NCBI GenBank assembly: GCA_951640195.1
Contig: OX621175.1
Coordinates: 930,001-994,000 of the forward strand
Length of the DNA stretch: 64,000 nucleotides
DNA from: Porpolomopsis calyptriformis
Lineage: Eukaryota > Basidiomycota > Agaricomycetes > Agaricales > Hygrophoraceae
Reading direction: 5' to 3'
Position 1 is the stretch's first letter. Each line of letters starts with the position of its first letter. The position numbers and the translations under genes are program-made. Under the pieces are notes generated by a model, which made no database searches, was not told where the DNA came from, and was given only the letters and a program-made list of their open reading frames with translations. Below are positions 46,847 to 60,082 of the stretch, piece by piece.

Positions 46847-49800
46847 TCACTTGGTCAAAGGCCAGTCGGTCATGGGCGCCTCTTCGTCTTTGCTACATCT
46901 CTTCGATATCGTGTCAGAAAGATGGGCAAGATTATTGGCAGTGGATCGTGTGTGTGGGTGATCGCTACCGAGACGCTTCTCGCAACCAGCTAAGACCACC
47001 TTGTAAAGTACAGCCGCTTCATCGTTCCTTTGTTGCAACCTATACAGCGATGCGAGATTATTCATTGAGTTGAGCGTAGACGGGTGATCAACTCCTAGAA
47101 GCTTCTGTGTGCTGGATAACTCCTTCTTATGCAGCGTCTCCGCCTCTTCGTACCGTCCTTGGGACCTGTACACCAGAGCAAGATTATTCATTGAGTTGAG
47201 CGTAGATGGGTGATCAACTCCTAAAAGCTTCTGCTTGCCGGCTAATACCTGCTTAAGCAGCGTCTCCGCCTCGTCGTACCGTCCTTGGGAATCATACACC
47301 GATGCAAGATTGTGCATTGAGAAGAGTGTTTCTGGGTGATCAGCTCCTAGAAGCTTCTGCCTGTCGGCTAACACCTGCTGAAGGAGCGTCTCCGCCTCGT
47401 CGTACCGTCCTTGGGAATCATACGCTAATGCAAGATTGTGCAGTGAGAAGAGTGTGTCTGGGTGATCAGGTCCTAGAAGCTTCTGTCTGCCAGCTAACAC
47501 CTGCTTGTGCAACGTCTCCGCTTCGTCGTATCGTCCTTGGGAATCATACACCAACGCAAGATTGTTCATCGAGGTGAGCATAGACATGTGATCAGCCCCT
47601 AAATGCTTCTGCAATACCTGCTTAAGCAGCGGCTCCGCCTCGTCGTACTGTCCTTGGGGATCATACACCAATGCCATTGAGAAGAGTGTGTCTGGGTGAT
47701 CAGGTCCTAGAAGCTTCTGTCTGCCAGCTAACACCTGCTTGTGCAACATCTCCGCTTCGTCGTATCGTCCTTGGGAATCATACACCAACGCAAGATTGTT
47801 CATCGAGGTGAGCGTAGACTGGTGATCAGCCCCTAAATGCTTCTTCGTCACCTCAACGGCCTGCTTGTACAACTGCTCAGCTTCATCATATCGTCCACAG
47901 CTCACTAAATAGGTTGCAATGTCCATCTTGGCCAGTGTCAATTCCTCGTTCCAGCCACACGCGTCATCCCATGCTGCGTTCAAAGACCGTAAATGCGGCG
48001 CGAAGTTCTCGCATTCAGGCCACGACGGTGGCAATTTGTAGTCTTCGATATGCTGGAACGCGCAGCAGACAAGCGACACAGATAATTGGAGCCACTTTTG
48101 ATAAGCTTCCTCGGTCCTGGCAGACTCCTGCATCATGAATTTGACCAAATCGTGCATCCACAATGAAGAGTCTCCGATATTTGGTCGATGCTCAACCAGA
48201 GATAGGTTGTTGAGTTTTTGTATGGCTTTTTGAAACTCGATTGGCGAGAGAATTAGGGAAATCAGTGAAGAACATTCCGGAGGTATCCGAGATGTCGGCC
48301 TCGCGCCGTCAGTTTCAGTTCTAGTTTTCACAATGCGATGCAGTGGCGAATGACGCTTGCCCCATTCCTTCAGCCGTCGTAATGGGGTAAGCTTGGGTAA
48401 CGATAGCGGCGATGGCGAAGAGGATGTTGAGGCGGACGAGGGTGCTAATAACGGGTCGGCCAATGGCTCTGGGTTCTGAGGGTGTGCCAATCGTTCGGCT
48501 CCTTGAACGATCATCTTCACAGGTATGTTCTCAGGGTCAAGGAATGAGAGAAGTTTCAGAAGATTGCTGATATCGCGAGATTCATGATTCAGTTGATTGA
48601 ACAGGTTGGAAAATGTGGCTGCTACAGATCGCTCCTCGTAAGTGTTTAGATCGTTCTCCCATTGAATCACCTATCAGTGTATGTGAGCATTTGCATTTGG
48701 CGCAAGTGGTAGAGATAAATTCACCTTCATCTTTTGCCCACTGTCATATAACTGGAGCATATCACTTAGGGTGGTACCCGTTTGCTTGATGAACGACGCC
48801 GCATGAACGATGGCAAGAGGCAGACGACCAACGCATTTGACTAACGCTTCAGCTTCGATCAATAGCGATGGCGATGTGATTTCCGAATCGAAACCTGCAT
48901 CTCCAACTAGAAGGTCCGCGGCCTCTCTTAGGTCCAACGTCTGAAGTGCGAGTACCGGATATTGTACTCCCGCCGCGTTCGTTACAGCGGCAGCAACTTC
49001 AGCTGTCCGGGTTGTGAAGAGAATGCTTCCTCGTGTATTGCTCCGAGGTAGATGCGACCGAAGAAAGCTCAGTACATCGCGGTGAACGTTGTCAATGACC
49101 AGAAGCCAATCGATGTCGCCATCTCCATACGGCTGTTCCAACCAGCGTCTCGCCGATGTTAGCTTCGCACTCTGATCCTGAAGGTAACGACCCCGGTCAT
49201 CGACAAGATCGAGAATTCGAGCAAACCCTTGGTTTAGCTTGTCGACGGTGGTGGCCGATGTCCAGAATACATGCGAATACCAGTGGTTTTCGAATGCTAA
49301 TTTTGTGTACCACAACAATAACTGAGTCTTCCCTAGCCCTGGCATCCCATAAATAGCGCAACGGTTTGGTAGATTGCTTGGGCGTTTGTTCAGCGCTTCC
49401 TTTACAAATTCGAATTCTTTTTGTCTTCCCGTGAAATGTGTCGAGAGAAGATCGATAGGAGCATCGTTCATACGTTGGGGTGAACCTGACTGACGGTTGG
49501 CGTTCTCCGGTCCTAGAATGGACAAGCAAAGTCAGAAGGAATGTTCATATACTCTTTCCGTCTGTGAACCGAAGTGATGGCGGATTGGCGAGCAGATGAG
49601 ACGACTCGTGAAAGGTTTGCCTTGCGCGCAAGCGCAAAACACAGATCACGGGTCGAATCCAATGGACATTATCAATAGGGAACTGGCTGACCTGGGGTTG
49701 GAGGAGTATAGAGGTGATAATGGGTGATATTTTGATCACGTCCGACCAAGTTCGCCGGACTATGATTTGCGTTGAGGGTACCCACAGAAACGTTGCTCAT
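46847..49800 (-). CDS. NB-ARC-TPR NLR-like protein
   Basis: STAND NTPase. CDS complement(join(46847..48670,48725..49512,49692..49800)), 906 aa. Residues 1-36: short Asn/Gly-rich lead with NLVGRDQNITHYHLY. NB-ARC: P-loop GMPGLGKTQLLLWY, Walker B WLLVIDNV, RGSILFTTR sensor, GRLPLAI (GLPL-type). Then a helical winged region and about eight kinesin-light-chain-type TPRs of 42 aa (SMNNLALVYDSQGRYDEAE, LLGPDHPDTL). One repeat has lost HNL and AGR-like triplets in frame. TPRs likely sense the ligand; NB-ARC oligomerises on activation. The 179-nt first intron is longer than normal here. Head of the second NLR block. Confidence 0.9.
47050..47900 (-). repeat. TPR coding repeats, 126-bp period
   Basis: Units encode SQGRYDEAE-T-L-x-K-Q-V-L-A-G-x-Q-K-L-L-G-x-DHP-x-T-L. 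Neighbouring units are close at DNA level (for example atcgtccttgggaatcatac recurs), so recent unit duplication is likely. Confidence 0.8.
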
Positions 49801-50426
49801 GATGAGGGTGATAGTTGAGAGGAAGAGATAATCGATAGGCGCCCAAACTGACAGCGGTTTATCGATCTCCCACGAGTACACGTAAGTTACGAAGACGGTG
49901 GAGTGCTGCACCTGCATGAGGAAAACTGTACGACAAAATGTTTCATCACATTCCCAGCGATACCTGAGCTTGACGCACCATCTTTAAATGCTACATCGGC
50001 TTCGTCAATGGGGTCTCTGTGATGCATTGTCTCTGTACCTCCCACGTTTAGTGGGCGCCTTTCTCTGACACTGACCTTTATCGACCTGGCCGACTATGGG
50101 CATCCCAAGGAGGGACGATAGGCAAGGGAGCCAGTCGACGAGGATTACAGGAGGGTACGAGCTAGAAGGGTCACCTCACGAGTCGGAGAACACCCCTTCG
50201 TTCCCGATCATTAGATGAGAGGTTTTGGTTATATTGGTGAGGTTGCAAAAGCAGTGAGTCCAATGGAACATCCAATATACGGCACGACAGCATGGTATAT
50301 CGTTTTGCGCTTTGCTCAATACTCTGTAAGAACTTTACTTATTCCCTCGGTACTGAATTGAAGGGAGAGGGTGTGCACAGAAGACCGCAGCGACCTTGAA
50401 AGACTTCAGCAGCGTGCCACTCTGTT
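49801..50426. other. Intergenic between NLR and F-box fragment
   Basis: About 630 bp upstream of the NB-ARC-TPR gene. It should carry its promoter. Nothing else recognised with confidence. Confidence 0.45.
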
Positions 50427-50960
50427 TCAACCAAGGTCGAACGGTTCAACTTGATTGATGGCAGGGAAACGCGCAGTTAATGTGCGCCATGATGATAAAT
50501 GAGAATCTTCACCGAGAAAGATACAGATACTATGCAGATACGAGGGGAAAGCAAAAGAGGTGACGCTGTCCAAGATTTCCTGCCAAACATCGAGTTGAAA
50601 GTCAAAATCTCTGCTTGAAGCGGCGATCAAGTCAAAGAGTTGATTGGGATACCAAAAGTTGAGATGGCAAAGATCTAACTTGCAAGCCAACCTGTGCACA
50701 TCGTCTCTACGTACCTCGCCAATAGGGACCCATCTCCAACCTTGCAAAACGAATGATCTGGCCACGAATTTGTCCAGATATGGCGCAATGATGCCAAGAA
50801 TGTGAATAGTTGAGCATACACATAAACCATAATTTCAGAACGCATGCATATTGGGGGATAGTCGACAAGGGAAAGCCTAACAGCTGTGTGAGTATTGGCG
50901 GGAGATCGGGTGCAATGTGAATTACTCAAGTATGTTGTCCTCGGCAGCGTGTCCAAGATG
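50427..50960 (-). pseudogene. F-box family fragment without F-box
   Basis: The open part (50427-50765) reads ARSFVLQGWRWVPIGE, LDLCHLNFWYPNQLFDLIAA and SFAFPSYLHSICIFLG, matching the middle of F-box copies 3 and 4 (RSLLLKGPKWIPVSQ, LDLCDPNFALPKHFFGLIAS, SFSFPSHLHTLRIF). Upstream to about 50960 the next segment (FPLSTIPQYA) is still readable but in another frame. The F-box and the C-terminal half are missing. A decayed family member lying between two NLR genes. Confidence 0.75.
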
Positions 50961-51204
50961 TGCCATGCATGAAGTGGCTCAAGTTAACCTGTGTTCGGCG
51001 AGTACCCAAAATAAACAGGGTCTTGGCGTCACATAAACCTGCGCGAGCGTGAGGTGGCACCCAAAAGAGGAGAGAGCGACTGCTGTTTGGATTCAAACGA
51101 GAAGAAGCCCAACCATCTGAGGCTCGGCAAGACTCAAATATGTGTGGGCCACCGATCGAACGGACGGTGAAAAGGTGCCGCTCACTTGGGATAGAAGAGT
51201 GCGG

Positions 51205-54200
51205 TCAATTAGGTATCGGGTACGAAGGGGGATGAGGCTGTACCCACTTCTCATCTCCAGATACAACTAACCAGGTATCATCTATGTGGTTTTTAAGGAG
51301 GCTGGCAGTCACTTGGGTCTTCTCATCAGGTTGACCCGAGATGATTTGTTTGCGACTCTGCGAGGAAATAATTGGCGGATCCTCAACTCTGCGATCTTGG
51401 ACTGGCCCTATCACTGCATAACCAGTTGCGATATCCCAGACGCTAAGGGTTGTGTCGGATGAACCTGAGGCGATCCGTTGCCCATCGGGTGAACAAGCAA
51501 CTGACCAAACAGGGTCCGGATTGCCTGTGAAAGGACCAGCAACAACTTGGCCAGTCTTGATATCCCACACTCGAAGTGTTTTGTCATACGAGCCGGAGAT
51601 GACCCGCTTGCCATCTGGTGAATACACAACTGACAGGACACCATCCGTGTGGCCTTGGAAGGGGCTAGCTACAGGCTGACCAGTTGAAACATCCCACACG
51701 CGAATGGTGTTATCGGATGCTCCTGAGACGACTCGCTTCCCATCTGGTGAGTAAGCAACCGCCAGAACTGGACGTGTGTGGCCTTTGAAGGGACTTGTCA
51801 CGACCCGGCAAGTTTGAATATCCCACACGCGAAGAGTCGCGTCAGATGAACCCGAGACAACCCTCATCCCATCCGGGGAATACGCAACAGATGTGACTGG
51901 CCCAGTGTGCCCTTTGAACGGACCAGCGATGGTTCGGCCAGTCTCTATATCCCACAAGCGAAGCGTCATGTCGGATGAACTAGAAATGATGTATCTTTCA
52001 TCAGGTGAACATGCAACGGACAGGACCCAGCTTGTGTGGCCTTCAAGGGGTCCGGCCACAACTTGGCCGGTCTCGACATCCCACACACAAAGTGTATGGT
52101 CAGATGAACCTGAGACGATCCATTTTCCCTTCGGCGAATAAACCACTGATCTAACTGGGCCCTTGTGACCTTTGAGGGGTCCAGTGACAATCTGGCCAGT
52201 TTCAACATCCCACACGCGAAGCGCCATGTCAGAGGAGCTAGAAAGCACCCGCCTCCCATCAGGAGAATACGCAACACATTGAATAGCACCTGCGTGGTCT
52301 TCAAACGGGTTTTCTGCAACCTGACAGATCTCAATATCCCAAACACGGAGCGTCCCATCAAATGAACCTGAAACCACCCGCTTCCCATCCGGTGAATATG
52401 CCAATGAAGTGACCGAACCTGTGTGACCCTTAAAAGGACCTGCCACAACCTTGCCAGTGTCAACATCCCAAACACAAAGCGTCCTGTCGAGTGAACTTGA
52501 GATGACCTGCTGCCCGTTAGGTGAATATGCGACCGATAAGACCCCACTTGTATGGCCCTTAAATGGACCAACCACCAGCGTGCCTGTCTCAATGTCCCAT
52601 ACACGAACCGTCCTGTCAGATGAACCAGAGACAACTTTCTTCCCATCTGGAGAGCAAGCAACAGAGTGAACATCATCTGTGTGGCCACTAAGAGGGCCAC
52701 AGATAGTTCTGCCAGTCTTGATATCCCAGACACGCAGAGTCTTGTCAGATGAACCTGACACGACCAACTTCTTGCAGGGTAGGTACGCAACTGACAGGAC
52801 GTCATCTGTATGGCCATTAAAGGGTCCAGCAACAACTTGGCCGGTCTCGATATCCCACAGGCGGATCGTTTTGTCGGATGAACCGGAGACGATGTGCGCC
52901 CCATCTGGTGAACATGCAACAGACATAACCTGGTCTGTATGCCCTTTCCAGGGACCAGCCAACATCCGTCCGGTCTCGACATCCCACACGCAAATCGTTC
53001 CGTCGGATGAACCTGAGACGAGGCGCTTGCCGTCGGGTGTATAGGTGACAGACTGGACCCAGTCTGTGTGGCCTTTGAAAGGACCAGCGATAACTCGGCC
53101 AGTTTCAACGTCCCATACATGGAGCATCTTGTCATACGACCCTGAGACAACCTGCTTTCCATCTGGTGAATAGGAAACCGATACAACTTTTTCTCCGTGG
53201 CCCGTCAACACGTTGGCAAGTGCAGGCCAGTGATCATCGCGCCCTATAACAACAGACAACGTCTCCGGAAATTGCGAAAGAAATTTTTTCGCAATCAAAG
53301 AATTCCGGGGAGAAAACGGCAATGCTGATACGTAGATGTGAGGGGCACTTTCCGATATCGGCGTGTAAAAATTCGCAACGAATCGACTGGCATCTCTTGC
53401 AAAGTCAGATAACCTCCTATCGAATGACTGCCACCAGCCCCGCCAATCACAATGTTGTTCAAAGATGACATGACACAGAAGATACTCACCTCCGTATACC
53501 GAGCTACCATAAGTAACGCCGTCGACGACGCTGGAATTTCCTTGGCCAAGCTCATTATTTCCAGCCAGTAGAGGAGGCGGACATAAAGAAAATTTTCAAG
53601 TTCACTCAGCAGCAAACGGCATGGTTCCACACCAATCAAAGCATCGCAGAGGTGAGCCGCCCAAAAGCGACACGAGTATAGTAAAGGAGCGGATATAGAT
53701 TTCTTCATTCGATTAGGCAAGTCTTCCACATCGTTGTTTCGGACATGAGATGATTCCAGTCCGCAAATGTTGAACCGTAGCTCTGTGTTCATTACACGCA
53801 GGCAAGCGAGTGCCAGGTTCCAATTTTGTTTCTTCTGGTCGATAAAGAAGAGTTTCTCGCCACACCTTTTTGCATCGGTCAAGAATTCAGCAAAGGAGAG
53901 ATGTTTGAGGTGAATGTGGCCATCAGATTCTATTACCGAAGACAAGCTGAAGAGTAAAGCACTGATGTGCCGGTCATAGTTTTGTCGACTCAGAAGACAA
54001 TGAAAATGCTTGAGATCATCGCGGTGAAGAGGTACCCTAGCGGCAATGATTATACCTACCACCTCTTTGAAAAGTGCGAGGGTAGTGTCTCCCGCGTCTT
54101 TGAATGAGAAGTCTAAAATTTGCTGGTAAAGTGCGTCAAGGATCTCGCTTTGCGGGCCAAATTTTCCGGAAAGAACGAGGCTGAGTTTGGCAATAGGATC

Positions 54201-55248
54201 CCCACGTTTATCTTCCATGAAAGACATTGCGGTCTTTGCCCAGATGAAAAGACCCGCAGCCCGGTTCGTTAGCTGGTGGATATCAGAATTTCCTGGCCAC
54301 GCAGGCGGTAAACCAAGCTGTCTTGCTATGTTGCTGAAGCTTTGCTCGAAGAACACACGAATGTCGGTTTGTGTCTCTTCACTGACGGAGTCACCGGTTT
54401 CGAGTGTGATCTTATAGCAGACTTGCTTGTCATGAAATAAATCTGGTACACGGTCGTTCCGGCTGGTGACTATGAGCTTAAATGATCGGGGAAGATGAGT
54501 CCAGCGGGTGAGGGTATCAAGGAGGATCCACCGCTGACTAGAATGGGAATCATCCCAGCCGCACTCGTCCAATGCATCGAGGATGATGACCGGAGGATAC
54601 CGGGATAGCTTTCTACGATGTTTTGTCAACGTATCTTCGATCATGCCCTCAAAGTGCAACGAAATGTCCTTATCCCTGAATCCTGGCTGTCTCAGGAACT
54701 CAAGGAGACTAGCCTTGATAGAAGGGTGAAATCGGGCAAGGTCGTATGCCACGGTACGCCACAGAGTGGTGGGATCGCCCAAGTTGGCGTCCCCGCGTTT
54801 GAAGAAGAAATAGGCACCAAGCCGTTTCCGCAACTTGAGATTTGAAACGAGAGAGGACGCGATGGCGGATTTGCCGGTTCCTGGATAACCGCAAATCCAC
54901 ATAATGTTAGAGGTTGAATCGGTATGTACCCCTCGTGAATATAGCCGTCCTCGAAATGTCATATTTGCATCTGCAAGATCCCGTTTCTTTTCGCAGATGG
55001 CCGTTGGAGACCATAGAATCGGACGTACCATCCAGCCACAGATCTATCTCCCTGAACACGCTCTCGCGAGTCCTCGCCATGCACTTCGGGACAGCATATC
55101 CGCTGCGATCTACAGGCTTTAAAGCCGCAAGCGCATTTTCTTCCAAAAGGCAGTTGACGGTATTCGTGATAAAGTACTGGCCACCACCAACTGTATTGAT
55201 ATTCACACCTTGAAGCGCGATATCCCGAGCTGGCCCTTCGAGGTTCAT
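51205..55248 (-). CDS. NACHT-WD40 NLR-like protein with 14 WD repeats
   Basis: STAND NTPase of a second NACHT-WD40 lineage. CDS complement(join(51205..53427,53490..54970,55029..55248)), 1307 aa; joins keep frame. The N-terminus has GVNINTVGGGQYFITNTVN (about residues 14-32), then LKPVDRSGYAVPKCMARTRE. NACHT: Walker A CGYPGTGKSAIASS, FFFKRGD, Walker B PPVIILDALDECGW, sensor KLIVTSRNDRVPDL. The linker ends SFDRRLSDFARDASRF and SAPHIYVSALPFSPRNS, standard before WD40 in agaricomycete NLRs. Fourteen WD40 units of 43 aa (GPFKGHT-x-x-V-x-SVAYSPDGK) could form two seven-bladed propellers. No lesion seen. Repeats are less homogeneous than in copy B. Likely immune or incompatibility receptor by analogy. 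Confidence 0.9.
51420..53240 (-). repeat. WD40 coding repeats, about 129-bp period
   Basis: Fourteen units of the form GH-T-x-x-V-x-SVAYSPDGK-x-VVSGSSD-x-T-L-R-V-W-D-I-E-T-G. Units 8 (DHAGAI) and 14 (GNPDPV) are the most diverged. Confidence 0.85.
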
Positions 55249-55589
55249 GGTAACGGCGATGCGTGTTTGCTTTGTGATGGTCGTGGTAATTGATCAACAG
55301 TTGAAGTGTGGAGGCATGCACTAAGTTAGCCGTAGCCTTGATCCGGGTGATTGCGTGTATGAGAATGAGTAAGGACAGAATCGCGATGATGGCAGTGTTA
55401 CGAAAAGAGAGGCGATGAAACCGAGAAGAAGAAAGAAAAAAAAAGAAAGGGCCGGAGATTGTTATCCCTTCGACTCATCCGAATTCCCGCACCACTCGAT
55501 CAACCATACACAAGTCTATGGCAACGTCGTAGCACGTCTACTCCCAATGACTCGGGCTACACGAAGGCATTAACCAATCAGCGAACAGC

Positions 55590-58500
55590 TTACGGGAGCG
55601 TCAAAACGTGGCGCACGACGTACCCGAAAATCTGTCCTGGAGCAACAGTAAGTAGCGGCGTGCCCAATGCGTCCGCATTGTTATTAAACACGGTATTACC
55701 CCACCACGCCTGGATGGTATTCAAACCGATCGTGCCTTGCTTTGGGTACTGCAAGCTGAATTAATGCATAAGTATCCGATCGGCGTGAACCCCCAAAGCC
55801 AGACGTACAGGAAGAAAATCAAGATGGCTGCTAGAGCCACGCCCGAATCCAGAGCGGCTGAAAGGACGTCTGGGGATTTGGTTTTGGGTGATCAGCGCGG
55901 CCCATGAAGAGAATGCAAGGAGACAAATTCACAGTTGTATTTTGTCCACCAGGAGAAATGGCGCCTCCGGATAACGTACTGGAAGATGAATCCCACAATC
56001 GCCCATGGGACATAGTTCACAGCACTCGCGGGGGGGATGTATTGTGTCCCAGAGAAAATAACCGGGAAACTTTGTGTGATTGAGAAGGAGAGAAGGTAAA
56101 TTAGCATCCAAAGAATTGACCTCCAGCGAGTAGATACGAAAAGTAAACCCACTTGATGTAGCGAAGCCAAGAGTTAGGGAACTTTATCAACAAGCCCCAT
56201 GTAATCAATGGTAGTACCATGCCAATGATGAAGAAGAAGGTAAGAGCTGACAGAATAAAATTTGGGATGGTCAGTTCCCAACCGGAGAGGGAAAAATAAA
56301 GGTAAGAAAGCTTACGGTAATATATTTGTCCCTTTCCAAATATCCTGGCAGGCCCAATGACGCCCCAGATAATCGACGCCGTTCCAAAGGTCTCCGTGCT
56401 TGGGCAAATAAACCCATTCTTCTGGGTAGGGGAGCACATGTCCGGGATATTCGAAAACATCCATGCTTGCACGCCGAGCTGGACGGTGCCCGCAATCACG
56501 GTGCACACGACCTGTGACCAGAACATCGCACGCGGTGGAATTTTCATGTAATGTCCCAACTTGAAGTCCGAGGCGAAGGTGAGCGCTTGAGCCATTGAGA
56601 TGTATCCCCATGTTTTAAACATCATCATTGCGACAGGTCTGCCTGGGAGCATAAATCCGATGATCATCTCTGAGATGACGCTTGGAGAAAAGGATGGTCA
56701 GCTCCGTGTCGTTCGGTAATTGATCGGAGAAATACTCACTTCAGAGCGATTTGTTGGTTGGTGATTGCCTGGATCATGCCAATGGGGATAGTGTAGAAGA
56801 AGGCTACAAGTAAAGGCAATAAGCAAAGACGCTGTTACGAGGAAGTTCCCTAGAGGAAAACATACAGATAAGTAGGGCGACAACGAAAGCCCATACGGGG
56901 AGTTCTGTCGGCCAGACCTCAATGGAAATGACGCCGAACACGAACATTGACACTGTCTCAGGAATACTGAGCAAATAACCAAGGAGGGAAGAAAGTTGGG
57001 AGACTTACAGAAGATAACCACGTACCACCAGTTGGGGACCTGTGGGTACTTGGACATCAAGCGAGCATGGATATCGGGTTGCTCGGCGATGGAACGACGG
57101 GACTGTATCCAAATTCTTTTGCGGAAATAGAGTACAGCATGGGTGAGAGTGGCGGTCATTGATGCGAATGAAAGGCCGTAACTGATCGCGAAAGTCGTTC
57201 TGCAATAATTGCAGCGGTTAATCTAATTTTGCACAGTTGAAAAGGAGGCAATGCAACGTACGACAGGAAAAGAGGGCTGTACTTTTTGTATTCTATTTCG
57301 TTGAAGGTAGAGTCTGCGTTGGTAATCAAGGTGACGTTATAAGTGTTGCCTGTGTTGTCGAACGAGCCGCGTGAGGACACTCTGATTATCATGTGTCTTT
57401 TGTCAATATAAAAAGGCAAGAGGGCGAGGGACAGGGCGTACGGAAGATACTTTGCACTCCAGGTGTTGGTGTACTAGGGAAGAACATAAGATAGCAGCGG
57501 AATTGCATAGACAATACGCACATAAAGGATTGGGGTGATGAGCCCTAAGAAAGCGCGGAAGTTTGAGCCTAGGAATCTGCAATATCTGGATGGTTACTTA
57601 CAGAAGACGAACACAAAGCCAACCGCAATGTTAGCTTCCGCCCACCAAGGGGTAGCGAGAGGGCTTCCGAGATAAGCGATTTGAGCCCAATCGAAAGTGA
57701 TCAAACTAAAGGGAATTCAATGTCAGGGAGATATGTCAATCGTGGACCTCGCGAGTTCAAACTCACCTCATACCCTACGAGAAGAGGGCTATTGATTGAG
57801 AAATGTTATAATGGCAAAATAGACTAGACAAACCATGCCGTGTTGGTAGCTAGAAACTGAGAGTCAGATCGGTAACCTGGTTTGAACGCGAGAGAAAGTC
57901 GTACCCGAACATCTGGTTCACGGGCTGAATTTTTGAAAGCAGCATTATTGAAACGTGTATATGAAGTTCATCAAGTGGACTTACAACGTTGTTGGGGACT
58001 ATCCAACAGACCCAGGAGAAGTAGCTCAAGGCTTGGAAAAGGTAGCCGGGTACAAAGTCTGCGATAAACAAGGAATGTAGTTGATTGACAGGTGGCGAGG
58101 AGGGGAAGGCTTACACCAGCACGTCGAGGCTGCAAGGGCATAGAAGAAGAAACGTTCACGGCTGATACCTCCACGGGTTCCAATACCGGCGTACTGCTGC
58201 GCGTGGAGGGTGTTAAAGAGTGCACAGGTAACAAGGTTAGCAGGCCAGACTGCAAACGTATGTGAGACCGGGCGTGTCGCGAAAACCACAAAGATCGAAC
58301 GTACTCATCGACGGTGGTTGGACCAAGAAGCGACGGCACACGCCTCCGATCGAGAACCCGATGAGTTGGGTGGACATGACAACCATCCATTGGTCTATGC
58401 GAACGTCAATGATTTAGGAATAAACAAGATAAATGAGGACTGACAGCTGAAGTTATAAACCTGATTATAATATACCCTTTGAACTGCAACGATGTCTGTC

Positions 58501-59287
58501 TGGAAAATTGAACGCTGAGCAACTCTGAAGGTAGGACGGGGGGTCAAAAATAATGCATACTGCGTAAGCCGAACCGGAACCAACGCTGGCCATAATTGTG
58601 ATCAGCACATGTTCCTTGATGTTAAACGGGCCAGGATTGAGCGAGATGCCAAAGAGCTTGACGTTGGGAACGACTCGTGCGAATGCTCGGCCCATCGGGA
58701 ATGAGAGAAGCTGGGCTACGATCTAAAGTGCGTGGTCGGTAAAGGGCTCGTGTGAGCAATTCTGAGTACTCACAGCACTGACTTGGACGGATGGATAACG
58801 GAAGAAAAAGAATTGATTCAAGCCCTGGAGATCAAAGGTCAATAGCATATCCTTTGATGTACAGCAACGGGGAGACGGACAGGAATAATGATGGCCCAAA
58901 TTATTCCTGACGCATGAAGTCAACGACAACCTGTATGATTGAGGATAGATCTGCGTACCTATAACCCAGACGCGGAGGGTGGAGACTGGCATATCAGGGT
59001 CATCGGTGTTGGCTACGGCGGAGCGCACTTCGGGGTAGGGAGAGTCATCCTCTGAAGATACGAATGAGTTTAGTGATGGGTTAGGTCTGAGCTGAGCGCA
59101 CCAAGAGTGGCTGAAAGAGCAGCGTCCTTGTCAAAATTGGGGTCGTCGAAATCGGCTATTTCGATGACATCGCCTTTTGTTGTGAAGGGGGAAATGGTCA
59201 AAACGGACCAGAAGAAAGCGGGATAAGAGAGCACTTACCCTGGATTTTTTCACCTTTCTCAGCGTCGAGCGAGCCGGTGCTGGACAT
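55590..59287 (-). CDS. OPT-family oligopeptide transporter
   Basis: Proton-coupled plasma-membrane transporter of small peptides (OPT family). Many short exons over 3.7 kb. Start MSSTGSLDAEKGEKIQG; the cytosolic lead has DFDDPNFDKDAALSATLEDD and SPYPEVRSAVANTDDPDMP; then the OPT signature NQFFFFRYPSVQVSA, LNPGPFNIKEHVLITIMA, ISMAQALTFASDFKLGHYMK and IPPRAMFWSQVVCT, and the end WWGNTVFNNNADALGTPLL with VAPGQIFG. The membrane segments alternate with introns of about 50-60 nt. I did not fix each junction, but the conserved blocks follow family order without a visible stop. The stop codon is at 55590-55592. Neighbour of the NLR at 51.2-55.2 kb without obvious link. Confidence 0.9.
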
Positions 59288-60082
59288 CGCGACAAAGCGG
59301 GGGGGAAGAGTGAATGATGCAAAATTCGGAAGGGGCTAGTTCTTGTACTCAAGGTGCAGTAACCATGTTGTTGCAGTAATGACATATTCGTGGGCTAAAT
59401 TCGTGCGTTGGATATCGCAAGGTGGTCTGAAGCGCCTAGCGATATGCAACGCACCAAATTAGCGCAATCCATGATTTTCAACGGACATTTTTGATCATGC
59501 GAAGCCAGACGGCATGTGTCCTGGTTTATCACGGTCTCCCGAGTCGGTAAACCGGTGACGGTGGGCAGTAGCTCCCGATGTCATGATAGATCAGAGCAAG
59601 AGAGTGATTAATGGTCATCGGGTTTCCGCGCCCATGCGATCATCTTTTCAAACGGTGTTTGGGGAAAGAGAAATTTCAAGTCATGGAAGGTGTTCGTGGC
59701 AACGTATTCCGCTTTCCAATCCCAAGAACGGCTCGATAACGCTCGCATGTGACCTTCCCATCCTTCGACACCAATGGTTATATGATTTCCTATAGATAAT
59801 AAGCAAGAAGGCGGACCATACGGTCTTGCCAGTCACCGGGTGTGGATCGAAGCCGTGCTGACCGCAAATCCAACGAAGCTGTAGCAAAGGTCTCCGTAAT
59901 TAATGTGAGAACTAAATCGCGACAAGACAAGCCGACCGACGAGATCACCGCTCATCCGGCAGGCTCTCAAAGAACCCAGTCGGATATTGGACTGATCTGA
60001 TGGCTACGACGTGCAAGTATCGACAAGATTATCATGTTACTATGCATCCTACATCTGTCGTCGCCACATTGCACGCAACCTT
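59288..60082. other. Intergenic, nothing recognised
   Basis: About 800 bp upstream of the transporter and downstream of the Utp16-like gene, both on the minus strand. No coding similarity or RNA gene found by eye. Confidence 0.5.

Noticed and set aside
49640..49665. gggtcgaatcc, similar to a tRNA T-arm
   Set aside because: No acceptor or anticodon stem can be formed around it, and it lies in the first intron of the NB-ARC-TPR gene.
51966..53186. A 406-codon open frame in a second minus-strand frame of the WD40 gene
   Set aside because: A frame shadow of the 129-bp WD40 repeat; the translated product is Ser/Trp/Gly-rich nonsense.
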